64,000 bases of DNA from Halostella pelagica (lineage in GTDB: Archaea > Halobacteriota > Halobacteria > Halobacteriales > Natronoarchaeaceae), in NCBI GenBank assembly GCA_005954745.1, contig CP040681.1:32001-96000 (forward strand), read 5' to 3'. A program made the translations under genes and the position numbers. Positions 17,437 through 26,847 of the stretch are shown here, in pieces. Within the stretch, counting starts at the first letter, position 1, and every line of letters begins with the position of its first letter. The notes below the pieces were generated by a model. The model did not search any database. It had not been told where the DNA came from and worked only from the letters and a program-made list of their open reading frames with translations.

Positions 17437-18137
17437 GGCGTGTTACCCTCCACCCAGTTGTACTGCATGACGAGCGTCTCCTCGTCGATCCGGTCGGACA
17501 GTTCCTCGACCACGTCGTCCCGTTTCAGGTCGCCGAACCGTTCGAGTTCGTACGGCTTGACGACGACTGGCGCGCTCTCGCCGTTGGCGACGCGCTCCTG
17601 TAACTTCGCGACGCCGTAGATGAGCGCCTCCGGCCGCGGCGGACAGCCCGGTACCTGAATGTCGACCGGAATGACCTCCTCCGCGCCCTTCACGACGTTG
17701 TACCCTTTCTGGAACGGGCCGCCCGACGCCGTGCAGTTGCCCATGCCGACGACGAACTTCGGTTCCGGCATCTGGTCGTAGACGCGTTTCATTCGCGGCG
17801 CGAACTTCGAGACGATAGTTCCCGGAACGATGATCACGTCGGCCTGCCGCGGCGAGGCCCGGGGGACGCCCGCACCGAAGCGGTCCAGGTCGTGTTTCGT
17901 CGTGTAACTGTGCATCATCTCCAGGCTACAGCAGGCGATGCCGAACTGGAGCATGAACATCGACGACCCCCGCACCCAGTTCATGAACTTGTCGAACTTC
18001 GTCAGGATGAACGGGGACGACCCGAACGCCTCCCGAAGCCGGGAGTTGAATCGGTTCCCGAGTTGACTCCCACCCTCCGTCCGTGCGCCTCGTCCCGGTG
18101 ACCGTTTCTCTATGTGTTGGTCCTCAGAATCACTCAT
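17433..18137 (-). CDS. nuoB: NADH-dehydrogenase-like subunit B
   Basis: 234 residues from ATG 18137 ([11 protein letters not shown]); the longer open frame upstream overlaps the divergent gene's promoter and is not credible. The four cysteines that hold the N2 [4Fe-4S] cluster are present: the CC pair in [24 protein letters not shown] and [12 protein letters not shown]2 passes electrons to quinone. Its last bases overlap the nuoCD start. No nuoA precedes it; upstream is a divergent small gene. Confidence 0.93.
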   Translation of the reverse strand: MSDSEDQHIEKRSPGRGARTEGGSQLGNRFNSRLREAFGSSPFILTKFDKFMNWVRGSSMFMLQFGIACCSLEMMHSYTTKHDLDRFGAGVPRASPRQADVIIVPGTIVSKFAPRMKRVYDQMPEPKFVVGMGNCTASGGPFQKGYNVVKGAEEVIPVDIQVPGCPPRPEALIYGVAKLQERVANGESAPVVVKPYELERFGDLKRDDVVEELSDRIDEETLVMQYNWVEGNTP

Positions 18138-18303
18138 TGTCCCCACCCGAGGGTGTCGTGTGGTACGGGTGGCACAGAGAAGTATGTTAGGCCGTGTCAT
18201 GGCATTGATATCCGCCGGGCGGCAGTACGACGATGCTATCTGGAAACCACTCCGTATCGAACTGGGATTCACGCTTATCCGCGTCACGGAGGAAAGTCCG
18301 ACC

Positions 18304-18678
18304 ATGGCCGACGACCAGCCAGACGTCGAGGACGTGGGCAAGCGCGCACAGGAACGACGACGCGAGCGGGCCAAGAGCGCGGAGCGGATGTCGGCTGCCC
18401 TGGGAGCGGAGTTCTTCGACGAGTACAAGTATCCCGCCACGAGCGAGGAACTCGCCACGGAGTACGGCGACCAGGAGATTGACCTCGCTAACGAGACCGA
18501 GACGGTGGGAGACGTGTTCGACCGCCTCGTCGACGAGCGCTTCGAGTCCGCCGACGAGGTTCGCGAGGCGGTGTTCAACGAACTGACCGGCGAAGCGAGC
18601 GGCAGCGAGGAGTACAACGACGAGCGAGCGCTGTCCGACCTAGACGACGAGGAACCGTCGGGGCGTCCGCCCGAGTGA
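18304..18678 (+). CDS. Small acidic DUF5789-like protein
   Basis: 124 residues from ATG 18304. A basic helix (VGKRAQERRRERAKSAERMSAA) is followed by FFDEYKYPATSEELATEYGDQEIDL and a helical FDRLVDERFESADEVREAVFNEL, then an acidic tail. This matches short haloarchaeal proteins I know as DUF5789 (label from memory). It is divergent from nuoB with a 166-base gap. Function unknown. Confidence 0.6.
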   Translation: MADDQPDVEDVGKRAQERRRERAKSAERMSAALGAEFFDEYKYPATSEELATEYGDQEIDLANETETVGDVFDRLVDERFESADEVREAVFNELTGEASGSEEYNDERALSDLDDEEPSGRPPE

Positions 18679-18724
18679 CGCCGCCGAACGCACGACGCGA
18701 GGACGCGACGGCGACGACCGACGA

Positions 18725-19558
18725 TTAGGTCGGTCTGTCACCGCTGTATCGCCATCGGCCATCGTCCGTTCGCTTGATACCGGGTACCGCCTCCAGAACG
18801 GGTTCGACCGCGTCCCGCCACCACGTTCCGGCCGACGCCTCCACGTCGACAGCATCGTGAGCGTGCGCCCGCAGATCCTCGTCGGTCGCGCCGCCTTTCG
18901 ACAGCAGTAGTTCGAACGCGGCGGCGACTGCCTCGCGCTGGCGGTCGGTGACGTCCCGCGATTCGAGCGCGTGTTTGACGCTCCCGTACGTCCGTTCTTC
19001 GGGAACGTCGAACGGCAGGCGACCGTCACCGTTCTCGCGTCCGGGGGTTCCGGCGTACCGCCACGTCCTGTCCTCGTTCGACGCGTCTGGCGGTTCGATG
19101 TCGGGCAGCGTTGCAAGCGCGTCGCGGATCGCATCGTCCCACCACGATTCGGCGTCGGCGTACTCCAGGGGGTTCTCGCTGTAGACGGCGTCTATCACCT
19201 CCGCGCGCGACGCCTCGCCCCAATGACGCAGGAACGCGAACGCCTCCTCGATGGCCTCGGCGTGGTCGGGCGCGAGATCCATCTCGTCTATCGCCTCGTC
19301 GACCGCAGGTGGTGTGTCAACGCGTGAGTCCGCTGTGCTATCCCCGGGGGCGGCGAGGAGTCGTTCACCGCTGTCGGTTATCTCGTATCCGTCTTCGGCC
19401 TCACGGACGAGACCCCCCTCGATCAACCCGTCGAGGCGCTCGGCGGTCTCCCCCTCGTCCTGTCCCACGGCGTCGGCGATAGCCGCACTCTCCGCCGCTC
19501 CATCCGCGAGATATTCGAGTATCGATGCGTCGTCGTCGGAGATCGTTGGCGTGCTCAT
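18725..19558 (-). CDS. Winged-helix protein with two copies of a 75-residue domain
   Basis: 277 residues. An N-terminal winged helix (about 5-70: ILEYLADGAAESAAIADAVG, RLDGLIEGGLVREAEDGYEITDSGERLL) precedes two similar blocks (about 95-170 and 195-275). Both blocks share a helical start, a WWDDAI or TWWRDAV motif, and a RTWRYAG or GRWRYSG ending. Its start overlaps the stop of the UspA gene by four bases, so the two are translated from one message. It may be a regulator; no target is evident. Confidence 0.65.
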   Translation of the reverse strand: MSTPTISDDDASILEYLADGAAESAAIADAVGQDEGETAERLDGLIEGGLVREAEDGYEITDSGERLLAAPGDSTADSRVDTPPAVDEAIDEMDLAPDHAEAIEEAFAFLRHWGEASRAEVIDAVYSENPLEYADAESWWDDAIRDALATLPDIEPPDASNEDRTWRYAGTPGRENGDGRLPFDVPEERTYGSVKHALESRDVTDRQREAVAAAFELLLSKGGATDEDLRAHAHDAVDVEASAGTWWRDAVEPVLEAVPGIKRTDDGRWRYSGDRPT

Positions 19559-19983
19559 TCTTCGGGGCGAACGGTCAGTACCGGTACGTCCGCGGTACGG
19601 ACGATCTTTTCAGTGACGCTTCCGAGGAGGTACCGTTCGACGCCGGTCCGCCCGTGAGTTCCCATCACGATGAGGTCCACGTCGTTGTCGGCGGCGTACT
19701 CCCGAATGGCCTGATGCGGAATACCGTACGTTACCTCGGTTATCACGTTCTCGATGCCGTGGTTACGCGCTCGTCGTTTGATCTCGTCGAGGGCTTCGTC
19801 GCCCGCGCGTTCGACCTGGTCGACCGTGACGCCACCGTACGCGTCCGTTGCCATCAGCGTATCGTTGACGACGAACATCGCACGTAAGTCGGCGTCGTAG
19901 GTCGCCGCGATGTCGAACGCGTGTTCGCTCGCGCTGAGTGCCTCCTCGCTCCCGTCGGTCGGCAGTAGTATCCGGTCGTACAT
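19555..19983 (-). CDS. Universal stress protein, UspA family
   Basis: 142 residues from ATG 19983 (MYDRILLPTDGSEEA); a GTG at 19995 would add four. The nucleotide-binding motif GTHGRTGVERYLLGSVT fits the ATP-binding class, and the strand VPVLTVRP ends the domain. Such proteins bind ATP and act in stress responses of unclear mechanism. It overlaps the winged-helix gene downstream by four bases. Confidence 0.88.
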   Translation of the reverse strand: MYDRILLPTDGSEEALSASEHAFDIAATYDADLRAMFVVNDTLMATDAYGGVTVDQVERAGDEALDEIKRRARNHGIENVITEVTYGIPHQAIREYAADNDVDLIVMGTHGRTGVERYLLGSVTEKIVRTADVPVLTVRPEE

Positions 19984-20194
19984 ACACTGCGACACGTCGT
20001 GGTGGCTCTAAACGTGTTGCCCCGTAACGATTAGTATTACTTCCTTTCGGAGTACGTAGGTCGACCTTACACGAGCGTTGCGTCCGTAAACGCATGTCGG
20101 GGAGCGAGAAGGGATCTGCTATCAGATACTACGATATCGAATCGACTGCAACGGTCGTACCTGATATGGTCGTCGGGAGCGACGGTGTAGACAC

Positions 20195-20332
20195 ATGGGT
20201 CGCTATCCACGCCAGGCACGGAATGCCCGGATAAAATGCGTAGAGTGTAACGCCCCCGTGGTCGAGACGACCGGCGAACGGTACGTCTGTATCAACTGCG
20301 GGGAATCGCCGATCGCGGTGCGGTCCTCATAG
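20195..20332 (+). CDS. Zinc-ribbon microprotein, 45 residues
   Basis: MGRYPRQARNARIKCVEC starts a single zinc ribbon with CVEC and CINC pairs 16 residues apart, ending GESPIAVRSS. The pattern and the codon use support a real gene too short for most callers. Haloarchaea have many such one-ribbon proteins, several of which affect motility, biofilm or regulation in Haloferax. No partner is obvious here; the Bat-type regulator starts 360 bases downstream. Confidence 0.6.
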   Translation: MGRYPRQARNARIKCVECNAPVVETTGERYVCINCGESPIAVRSS

Positions 20333-20588
20333 TCAGTCGCCGATATTGGGGGTCCCAACGAGTGCTTTTCGGTAGCGCACCAGTAAGTGCGGGTGAAACG
20401 TCGTCGGAGACGCGCCGGGCGAGACAGCCAGTTCCGACTACACAAACAACTGAAACGATTTCCGCTCTGATCGCACAACCGTCGTGGGAACGGGCGTACA
20501 TTGCCCTTCAGTTGCTACCAGAGCACTCTCGGACAGAGAGACGATGACACGCGGATCCAGCTACCGGCCTAATTTTTTGGGTGTTCAA

Positions 20589-20599
20589 CTTTTATAATA
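20589..20599 (+). promoter_or_regulatory. TATA element before the Bat-type regulator
   Basis: CTTTTATAATA preceded by a purine-rich TFB-type site. It lies about 95 bases before the ATG at 20694, so the mRNA would carry a leader of roughly 70 bases. Confidence 0.45.
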
Positions 20600-20693
20600 C
20601 GCGACTTATTTTGAGAGTAGCCGCGTAACCAAACGATTACCGAGAACAAAAAGCCGTCATCGGACACGGAGATTACGGTTCGACCTGTAGAAT

Positions 20694-23156
20694 ATGGAAC
20701 AACAAACGAAAGGACTGCTCCCGTCGGCAGTGTCGATCGCCGTCGTGACGTGCGACGATGCGGTCGTCGACACCGTCGCCGCGGCGACTGCCGGGTTCGA
20801 TGCCGACGTCTCGGTGCAAACGTTCGCGACCGAGAACGAGGCGGTAAACGGTATCAGCAGCGAGGAAACCGACTGCGTGGTCTGTACGGAGCGGTTGCGA
20901 GCGGGCAACGGTATCGGCGTCGTGGCAGCCCTTCGAAACCGCGGCTCCGTCCTCCCGGTCGTCCTGTACGACACGGTAGACGACGAACGGTCCGTCGACG
21001 AGGCGTTCGAAGCCGGGGTCTCCGAACTGGTCGATAGGACCGGCGCGGCGAGCGAGCGCGTTCTCGCTCGCACTGTCCGGCGACTGCTCACCGAGCAACC
21101 GCGCGGTGCAGGGGGCGATGCGCATCTGGAGGCGATCGCCGATGCGGCGTCGGAGGCGATCGTCACTATCGACGCCGATAGTACGATCCGGTACGTCAAC
21201 GCCGCCGTCGAGGAGGTGTTCGGGTATCCACCGAGTGACCTCCTCGGCGAACCGCTCACGGCGCTCATGTCTGACGAGATGGCTGCCCGTCACGAAGCGG
21301 GCATGGCGGAGTACCTCCAGACTGGCAAAAAGACGCTAGACTGGGACTACACCGTACTCCCGGGGCGGCACCGCGATGGACGCGAGATCCAACTCGCCGT
21401 CTCGTTCAGCGAGTTCCGGGCCGAGGGCGACCGGCTGTTCACCGGGATCATCCGCGACATTACGGCGCAGACGAGACAACAGCGTCAACTCGCCGCTGTC
21501 ACGCAGATAACGCAGGATCTATCCGGTGCCGAGACGCGAGCCGAGATCTGCGAAGTCGTCGTGAACGCGATCGGAGAGCAGTTAGAAGCGCCGGCCGCCT
21601 CGATATCCCTGTACGACGGCGACAGCGGACTGGAGACGGTTGCGGAGTTTCCCTCGGGGGCCGGGGTTAGTGAGGGACTCAGCACTGCCGAGGGGAGCGC
21701 TCCGATGTGGCAGGCGTTCACGACGTACGACGAAGTGACGTGTACAGTCACCGAACTGTCGAAACGAGTCGATCCCGCGCCGCAGACGGGTATTTGCGTC
21801 CCGCTGGGGAGATACGGCGTTCTGGTCTGGACGACGACCGAGCGGTCGCTTTCCGACCGCGAGCGAAACGTGGTTCGGATCCTCTGTGGAAGCGTAACGG
21901 CCGCGTTAGAGCGGGCCGACCGAGAAGAGTCGTTGCGAAAGCAGACGGCCTCGCTAACTGAGCAGACGGAGTCGCTCCAGCGGACCGAATCGCTGAATGC
22001 TATCGTTCGGGGTTGCATCGACGCCGTGATCGCAGAGGACACAGAAGGGGACGTACTTCGGAACATCTGCGAACAGATCACGTCGAACGGACCGTTCGAG
22101 TTCGCCTGGTTCGGCCAGTACGACCCCATATCCGACGAAATAACGCCCGAGGCGTCGGCGGGCCACGGCGGCGGTTACCTGAACGAGATGTCCGTGACCG
22201 CGGACAATAGTTTAGGGCAGGGGCCGACGGGAACAGCCATCAACAGTCGGTCGGTACAGGTCCAGAACGACATCGTCGGCGACCCGCCGTTCGAACCCTG
22301 GCGACAGACCACGCTGGAACGCGGCTTCCGGTCCGTGCTCGCCGTTCCCGTCTCGCATCGAGAGACGCAGTACGGCGTGTTGGTCGTTTACGCGACGGAA
22401 ATCGAAGCGTTCGACACGCGGGAGCGAGAGACGTTCGAGTCGGTCGGCGAACTAGCCGGATTCGCACTCACCGCGAGCAGACGGACACCGGTCCCCGACG
22501 CGGGGTCGACGGTCGAACTCGGATTCGAAGTGACGGACGACATCGATCCGGTTCGTCTGGCCGCCGTCGCGGACGACGAAATCGAGTTCGAACGGTTCGC
22601 CCGCAACGACGAGGGCGTGCAGGCGTTCGTACGGATCCCCGGCCAGATCAACGATTCGCTCGACGCGCTGACGAACCTCACGGCCGTCCGGGACGTTTCG
22701 GTCGTTACCCGGGAGGCGGAGGAGTCGCGCGTGGAGATACTGTTCGACGGCGACGGGTTCTTCGGTACGCTGTCCGACCGCGGCGTGGTACTTCGGAACG
22801 GCACCGCGAACGCATCAACTCTCCGTCTCCTCGTCGAATTCCCCGACCAGGTCGGTCTAGAGCCGTTCGTCGACTGGGTGCGTCACACGTACGCCGAGGT
22901 CGAACTGTTCGGCCGCCGAAAGCTCGACAGATCCGCGCGGATACAGCGGAGGTTTCGGTCGATGGTGGAACGGTCGCTCACTTCCCGTCAACTGGAAGTG
23001 CTGCAGACGGCGTACTACGGTGGCTACTTCGAGTGGCCTCGCGACCAGACGGGACAGGATATCGCCGACTCGCTCGGTATCTCGCAGCCGACCGTCAACC
23101 GACACCTGCGCGCCGCCGAGCGGAAGCTACTGACGCTTCTCTACGAGGGGAAGTGA
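20694..23156 (+). CDS. Multi-domain PAS/GAF sensor with bacterio-opsin-activator HTH
   Basis: 820 residues. An N-terminal receiver-like domain (about 10-130) keeps the fold but the phosphorylatable Asp position is uncertain. A PAS domain follows (about 140-260, EAIVTIDADSTIRYVNAAVEEVFGY), then a GAF domain (about 275-420), a coiled coil (about 425-450) and a second GAF (about 450-605). The BAT-associated domain (about 615-755) and the C-terminal HTH_10 (LTSRQLEVLQTAYYGGYF ... DIADSLGISQPTVNRHLRAAE) complete it. This is a one-component sensor-regulator like Bat, which responds to oxygen and light in Halobacterium. The ligand here is unknown. Confidence 0.85.
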   Translation: MEQQTKGLLPSAVSIAVVTCDDAVVDTVAAATAGFDADVSVQTFATENEAVNGISSEETDCVVCTERLRAGNGIGVVAALRNRGSVLPVVLYDTVDDERSVDEAFEAGVSELVDRTGAASERVLARTVRRLLTEQPRGAGGDAHLEAIADAASEAIVTIDADSTIRYVNAAVEEVFGYPPSDLLGEPLTALMSDEMAARHEAGMAEYLQTGKKTLDWDYTVLPGRHRDGREIQLAVSFSEFRAEGDRLFTGIIRDITAQTRQQRQLAAVTQITQDLSGAETRAEICEVVVNAIGEQLEAPAASISLYDGDSGLETVAEFPSGAGVSEGLSTAEGSAPMWQAFTTYDEVTCTVTELSKRVDPAPQTGICVPLGRYGVLVWTTTERSLSDRERNVVRILCGSVTAALERADREESLRKQTASLTEQTESLQRTESLNAIVRGCIDAVIAEDTEGDVLRNICEQITSNGPFEFAWFGQYDPISDEITPEASAGHGGGYLNEMSVTADNSLGQGPTGTAINSRSVQVQNDIVGDPPFEPWRQTTLERGFRSVLAVPVSHRETQYGVLVVYATEIEAFDTRERETFESVGELAGFALTASRRTPVPDAGSTVELGFEVTDDIDPVRLAAVADDEIEFERFARNDEGVQAFVRIPGQINDSLDALTNLTAVRDVSVVTREAEESRVEILFDGDGFFGTLSDRGVVLRNGTANASTLRLLVEFPDQVGLEPFVDWVRHTYAEVELFGRRKLDRSARIQRRFRSMVERSLTSRQLEVLQTAYYGGYFEWPRDQTGQDIADSLGISQPTVNRHLRAAERKLLTLLYEGK

Positions 23157-23241
23157 ATACATATACCCCCGCGTCTGACACAGCCCGTATGCCTGTAGCC
23201 ACACTCCCCATAGTGGTCTTCGTGTAACGTGAAGTAGACTG

Positions 23242-23553
23242 ATGAGCGTGACCCTACCTACCTCCGTCGAACGCACCGCCCAGAACGAATCTATCGCGGA
23301 AACCGTCATTTGGGCGGTCGCCGAAGCCAAAGACGTCGACCCGCTCGAACTCGGCGAACTCCTGTACCACGCGATCGACCCGGACGCGCTGGAACAACTG
23401 TTCAGCGGGGAGACGGACGGATCGTTCGAACGCCGTGTCGTGTTCACACTCGCAGGATGCGATGTCACCGTCAGCGGCGACCAGCGAGTCGTCGTCCGAG
23501 CGCCGGCCGAGACCACGTCCGATCCGTCCGCATCCGCCATCGCTCACGAGTGA
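23242..23553 (+). CDS. HalOD1 output-domain protein
   Basis: 103 residues. ETVIWAVAEAKDVDPLELGEL, LLYHAIDPDALEQLF and the closing hairpin CDVTVSGDQRVVVRAP are the HalOD1 pattern. It follows the Bat-type regulator by 85 bases and precedes the glycosyltransferase by 54, all on the plus strand, so it may serve as a partner for the sensor protein. Role unknown. Confidence 0.8.
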   Translation: MSVTLPTSVERTAQNESIAETVIWAVAEAKDVDPLELGELLYHAIDPDALEQLFSGETDGSFERRVVFTLAGCDVTVSGDQRVVVRAPAETTSDPSASAIAHE

Positions 23554-23607
23554 ACCGGCGGCACGAACGCCCCCTCGGTTTTCCCCCGTCCCGTAGTGAA
23601 CGAAGGT

Positions 23608-24960
23608 ATGAATGTCGAGACGCCGTCGTCCGCGGAGGCAGCGGCATCGCTCGCGACGTACGGAGCGGTCGCGGTCGGCGTCGCCGGCCTCGTTCTCGCG
23701 TCGGCGCTCGCGTACCCGCCCGTCGCCGCCGCGGTATCGACGGTCGGAACGGCACTGCTCGTTGGGATTTCTCTCCGAGCGATCTGGTCTAGCGCGCTCG
23801 CCGCACGGTCGCCGTCACCGCCCGCTCCGCCCGTCGGCGAGTGGCCGGCTGTCACCCTCGTAGTGACGGCGTACAACGAAGCGGACGTTCTCGGCGAGAC
23901 GCTCGACGCCTGTCGGGCGCTCGACTACCCGAACCTCGGTATCGTCGTCTGTTACGAGTCCGCCTCGACTGACGGGACCGCGGCGATCGCAACGGCGGCG
24001 GATCGAGCGGACGACCGCGTGACCGCCGTCCGGCGGGACGCGCCGCCGGGCGGGAAAGCGGCGGCCGTCAACCACGCGCTCCGTCACGCGTCGGGCGACA
24101 TCGTCGCCAGCATCGACGCGAACCAGCGGCCGGAGCGCGGGATGCTCCGGCGCGCGGTTCGGTGGTTCGAGGACGACGACGTCTGGTGCGTCAAGGGCCG
24201 CTGTTACGGGACCAACGCGGCCGCGTCGCCCATCGCGCTCCACGCCACCGTCGAGCGCCACCTGCTCGAACGGGCCGAGTTTTACGCTCGCGACGTGTTC
24301 GGCGGATTCACGCTTTTTACCGGCGGTCAGGTCGTCTTCCGGCGAGAACTGGTCGAGGCGGTCGGCCAGTTCGACGAAACGATTCTGATAGAGGACGTTG
24401 ACATGGCGTGTCGCACACACCGGGCGGGGTTCGGCCTTCGCGTGGACCCCGGAATCGTCACCCACGAGGACAATCCCGCGTCGCTCGGAGCATGGGTTAG
24501 CCAGCGCAGGCGGTGGGCCCGCGGCGCGTTCCAGGTCGCGCAGCGGCACGCTGTGGGACTTCTCCGGTCGCCGTCGGTGTCGCCCGCCGCGAAACTCGAC
24601 GCCGCGTTCACCTTCGGCTACGTCCTGCTTGCCCCGATCCTGTTTCTCTCGTTGCCGGCCCTCTGGATCGCCTCACCGTCGCCCGCGGCGGACCCCGTCG
24701 GGGCTGCGCTCCGCCTCTCACCGGCCGTGGCGGGCCTGTTCGCCGCCGTCGTCGTGTTCTCGCTCGACGCCGCCGCCGGCCGGCCTCACGACGGTCGCGA
24801 GTATCTAGCACCGTTCACCCTGTGGGCGTACGCCGCGGTGCAGGGGGTCGTGGTCGTGACCGCGTTCGCCGACGAGTTCGTCCTCGACGCACCGGTCACC
24901 TACGTGACGAGCAGTACCGACGACAGCGCCGACGACTCGGCGGTAAGCGCCGAGGATTAG
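23608..24960 (+). CDS. Membrane-bound family 2 glycosyltransferase
   Basis: 450 residues from ATG 23608 (a GTG at 23596 adds four). Two N-terminal membrane helices (about 12-60), a GT2 catalytic domain (about 80-320) and three or four C-terminal helices. Motifs are those of processive synthases: TLVVTAYNEADVL, PPGGKAAAVNHAL, the metal site reading IDAN where most have DxD, ILIEDVDMACR and QRRRWARGAFQ. It should use a nucleotide sugar to make or extend a polysaccharide or lipid-linked glycan at the membrane. The replaced second Asp makes the metal site slightly unusual. Confidence 0.85.
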   Translation: MNVETPSSAEAAASLATYGAVAVGVAGLVLASALAYPPVAAAVSTVGTALLVGISLRAIWSSALAARSPSPPAPPVGEWPAVTLVVTAYNEADVLGETLDACRALDYPNLGIVVCYESASTDGTAAIATAADRADDRVTAVRRDAPPGGKAAAVNHALRHASGDIVASIDANQRPERGMLRRAVRWFEDDDVWCVKGRCYGTNAAASPIALHATVERHLLERAEFYARDVFGGFTLFTGGQVVFRRELVEAVGQFDETILIEDVDMACRTHRAGFGLRVDPGIVTHEDNPASLGAWVSQRRRWARGAFQVAQRHAVGLLRSPSVSPAAKLDAAFTFGYVLLAPILFLSLPALWIASPSPAADPVGAALRLSPAVAGLFAAVVVFSLDAAAGRPHDGREYLAPFTLWAYAAVQGVVVVTAFADEFVLDAPVTYVTSSTDDSADDSAVSAED

Positions 24961-25066
24961 CAGTCGGCGACGCGCCGCGGACTCGCGCCGGACGTGCGAA
25001 CGCGCGTCCTCGCCGTCCGCCGCGACGAGAGGCGCGGGAACTGCGTCGGCGCTCTAAACGATGAAA

Positions 25067-26350
25067 TCACCACTCGTGACCGCAGGCGCACTCGCCGATG
25101 CAGTAAGACGTTCCGGAGTCGGGATCGACGCCGAGGGCGGTCAGTCGCTCCAGACGACTGTCGGAAGTGTCGACTTCGGGCCGAACGGCGGCCGCCGTTG
25201 CGCCGTACGGGTCCGGGCCGACATCGAGCGTTTCGGTGACCGCACGCGCCGCGTGGTCGACGACTGCTACTTCGTCGGCCGTCTGGACGGGTACGTACAG
25301 TTTCTCGTGGGCCGGGTCCCACGTTCCGACGAACGCCTTCCCGCCCAGATCGATGCGCCCGGCGACCGTTCCGGCCTCGATATCGATGACGCTGATGTCC
25401 TCCGTCTCCGGCGTGAACACGTAGCCGACCGCGGAATCCGGACCGATCTCGCTAGTCAGCGGGAGGGAACCGAGACCGTCATCGCTCGTCAGCCTCGACA
25501 CCTCTGTGGGGCTCGCGGGATCGCTAACGTCCCAGATGCTCTCGGTCCCGGTCTCGCCTTCGTTGTTCTCCACGAGCAGCGTCTCGCCGTCTCCGGCAGC
25601 AGTCCCCATCCACGGTGCCGGAGCAGTTCCCGACTCGACGGGGTCGACTTCGACCTGCGTTTCGATCTCGAACGCCTCGATGTCGATGACCGTGAGCGTG
25701 TCGCCGTACAGGTCCGGAACGTAGGCGTACTCGCCGCCGGGGTGGATCGTGACATCGCACGGTCCCGGTCCGTCGTTGTCTCCCCGTCCGCCTTCGTCCG
25801 TTCGGTCGATCGTCGCCGTCACGTCGCCGAACGAGTCGGATCCGGGGTCGGCGTCGACCCGATACTGCGCGTGGCTGGGTTCGCGGGCACTGACGACCAA
25901 GTGGCGACCGTCCGGCGTCACCTCCTGCCAGTTGGCTCCGGTTCCGGTCTCGACCGCTGCGACCGTCGAGAGCGATCCGACTTCGAGCGCCCGGACGCCC
26001 TCGTCGACGTTCAGCCAGAGCGGGTCGGTCTCCTCGTCAGTGAGAGTCGGCGCGTACTGGTTCGACGGGAACGACGCCGTCAGGCGCGACTGCGTGGTCG
26101 CGACGACTTCGTCGCTGGCGACGTCGACGATGCTGATCGTTTTATCGCCCGTGTTGAAGACGAAGACGGTATCCGAACTCTCGTCCCCGCCGTCGTCTCC
26201 GTTCGAACCGTCGGTATCGGCCCCCGCACATCCGGCAGTTGCCGCCGCACCGGCGGCCATCGACCCGGCGAGCAGCGTCCGCCGGGAAACCGCCGCTCTG
26301 CCGTCGTCCCCGTGATTCGGGAACAGCACGTCGTCCACGTCGTCTCCCAT
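25067..26350 (-). CDS. Tat lipoprotein with YVTN-type beta-propeller
   Basis: 427 residues. SRRTLLAGSMAAGAAATAGC (Cys at about 41) is a Tat signal with a lipobox. The mature part has repeats such as TVFVFNTGDKTISIVDVASDEVV, YAYVPDLYGDTLTVIDI, DISVIDIEAGTVAGRIDLG and KLYVPVQTADEVAVVDHAA, the YVTN/NHL-like propeller pattern found in haloarchaeal surface proteins. The C-terminus ends in CIGECACGHEW, a small cysteine-histidine cluster that may bind a metal. A binding or scaffold role outside the cell is likely; the ligand is unknown. Confidence 0.8.
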   Translation of the reverse strand: MGDDVDDVLFPNHGDDGRAAVSRRTLLAGSMAAGAAATAGCAGADTDGSNGDDGGDESSDTVFVFNTGDKTISIVDVASDEVVATTQSRLTASFPSNQYAPTLTDEETDPLWLNVDEGVRALEVGSLSTVAAVETGTGANWQEVTPDGRHLVVSAREPSHAQYRVDADPGSDSFGDVTATIDRTDEGGRGDNDGPGPCDVTIHPGGEYAYVPDLYGDTLTVIDIEAFEIETQVEVDPVESGTAPAPWMGTAAGDGETLLVENNEGETGTESIWDVSDPASPTEVSRLTSDDGLGSLPLTSEIGPDSAVGYVFTPETEDISVIDIEAGTVAGRIDLGGKAFVGTWDPAHEKLYVPVQTADEVAVVDHAARAVTETLDVGPDPYGATAAAVRPEVDTSDSRLERLTALGVDPDSGTSYCIGECACGHEW

Positions 26351-26427
26351 AGTACGTGGTTAGCGTCCGGAGATCCGTAAATGGGACAACACGATAGCCG
26401 GGTCGCGGTGAGTTCCTCACGACGACC

Positions 26428-26847
26428 TCACCTGCGCACAGACGCTCCGTCACAGAGACCATCGCGACAGGCCGCACAGACGGCACCGAACCGCTCGCCG
26501 TTACGGACGTAGGTGACGGAGTACGTCTCGGTACCGGTGGCTCGGCAGATCGCGCAGGCGGGAGGACGGGCGGCCTCGTGAGCGCAGTCGCGGCAGATCG
26601 CTGTGTGCGATGCGCCGCTATCGTCGCGTATCGCCAGCCAGGTGAGCCCGGACGACGGCGTTGTCTCGCCGCAGGCGGCGCAGTAGCGAGGGGAAGTACG
26701 CTCGCCACCGTGCGTCTCGGTATCCGCGTCGGGATCCCCCATTGCGTCCGCGAGGTCTATCGTCTCCTCGTCCTCGTCGCGGTCCGCGGATCCGTCAGTG
26801 TCGGGCGCAACCGGTTTGTCGCGGTCCGTACTATGAAATTCGCTCAC
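26428..26847 (-). CDS. Multi-CxxC zinc-finger protein
   Basis: 139 residues from a GTG start. After an acidic 50-residue leader come four CxxC-type knuckles (YCAACGE, AICRDCAHE, PACAICRAT, AVCAACRDGLCDG), arranged like two zinc ribbons. It lies 77 bases upstream of the propeller lipoprotein on the same strand. Such proteins may act in nucleic-acid binding or complex assembly. No specific family recognised. Confidence 0.65.
   Translation of the reverse strand: MSEFHSTDRDKPVAPDTDGSADRDEDEETIDLADAMGDPDADTETHGGERTSPRYCAACGETTPSSGLTWLAIRDDSGASHTAICRDCAHEAARPPACAICRATGTETYSVTYVRNGERFGAVCAACRDGLCDGASVRR

Noticed and set aside
25061..26380. 439-codon plus-strand frame opposite the propeller lipoprotein
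   Set aside because: Antisense shadow; the minus strand has the signal peptide and repeats.
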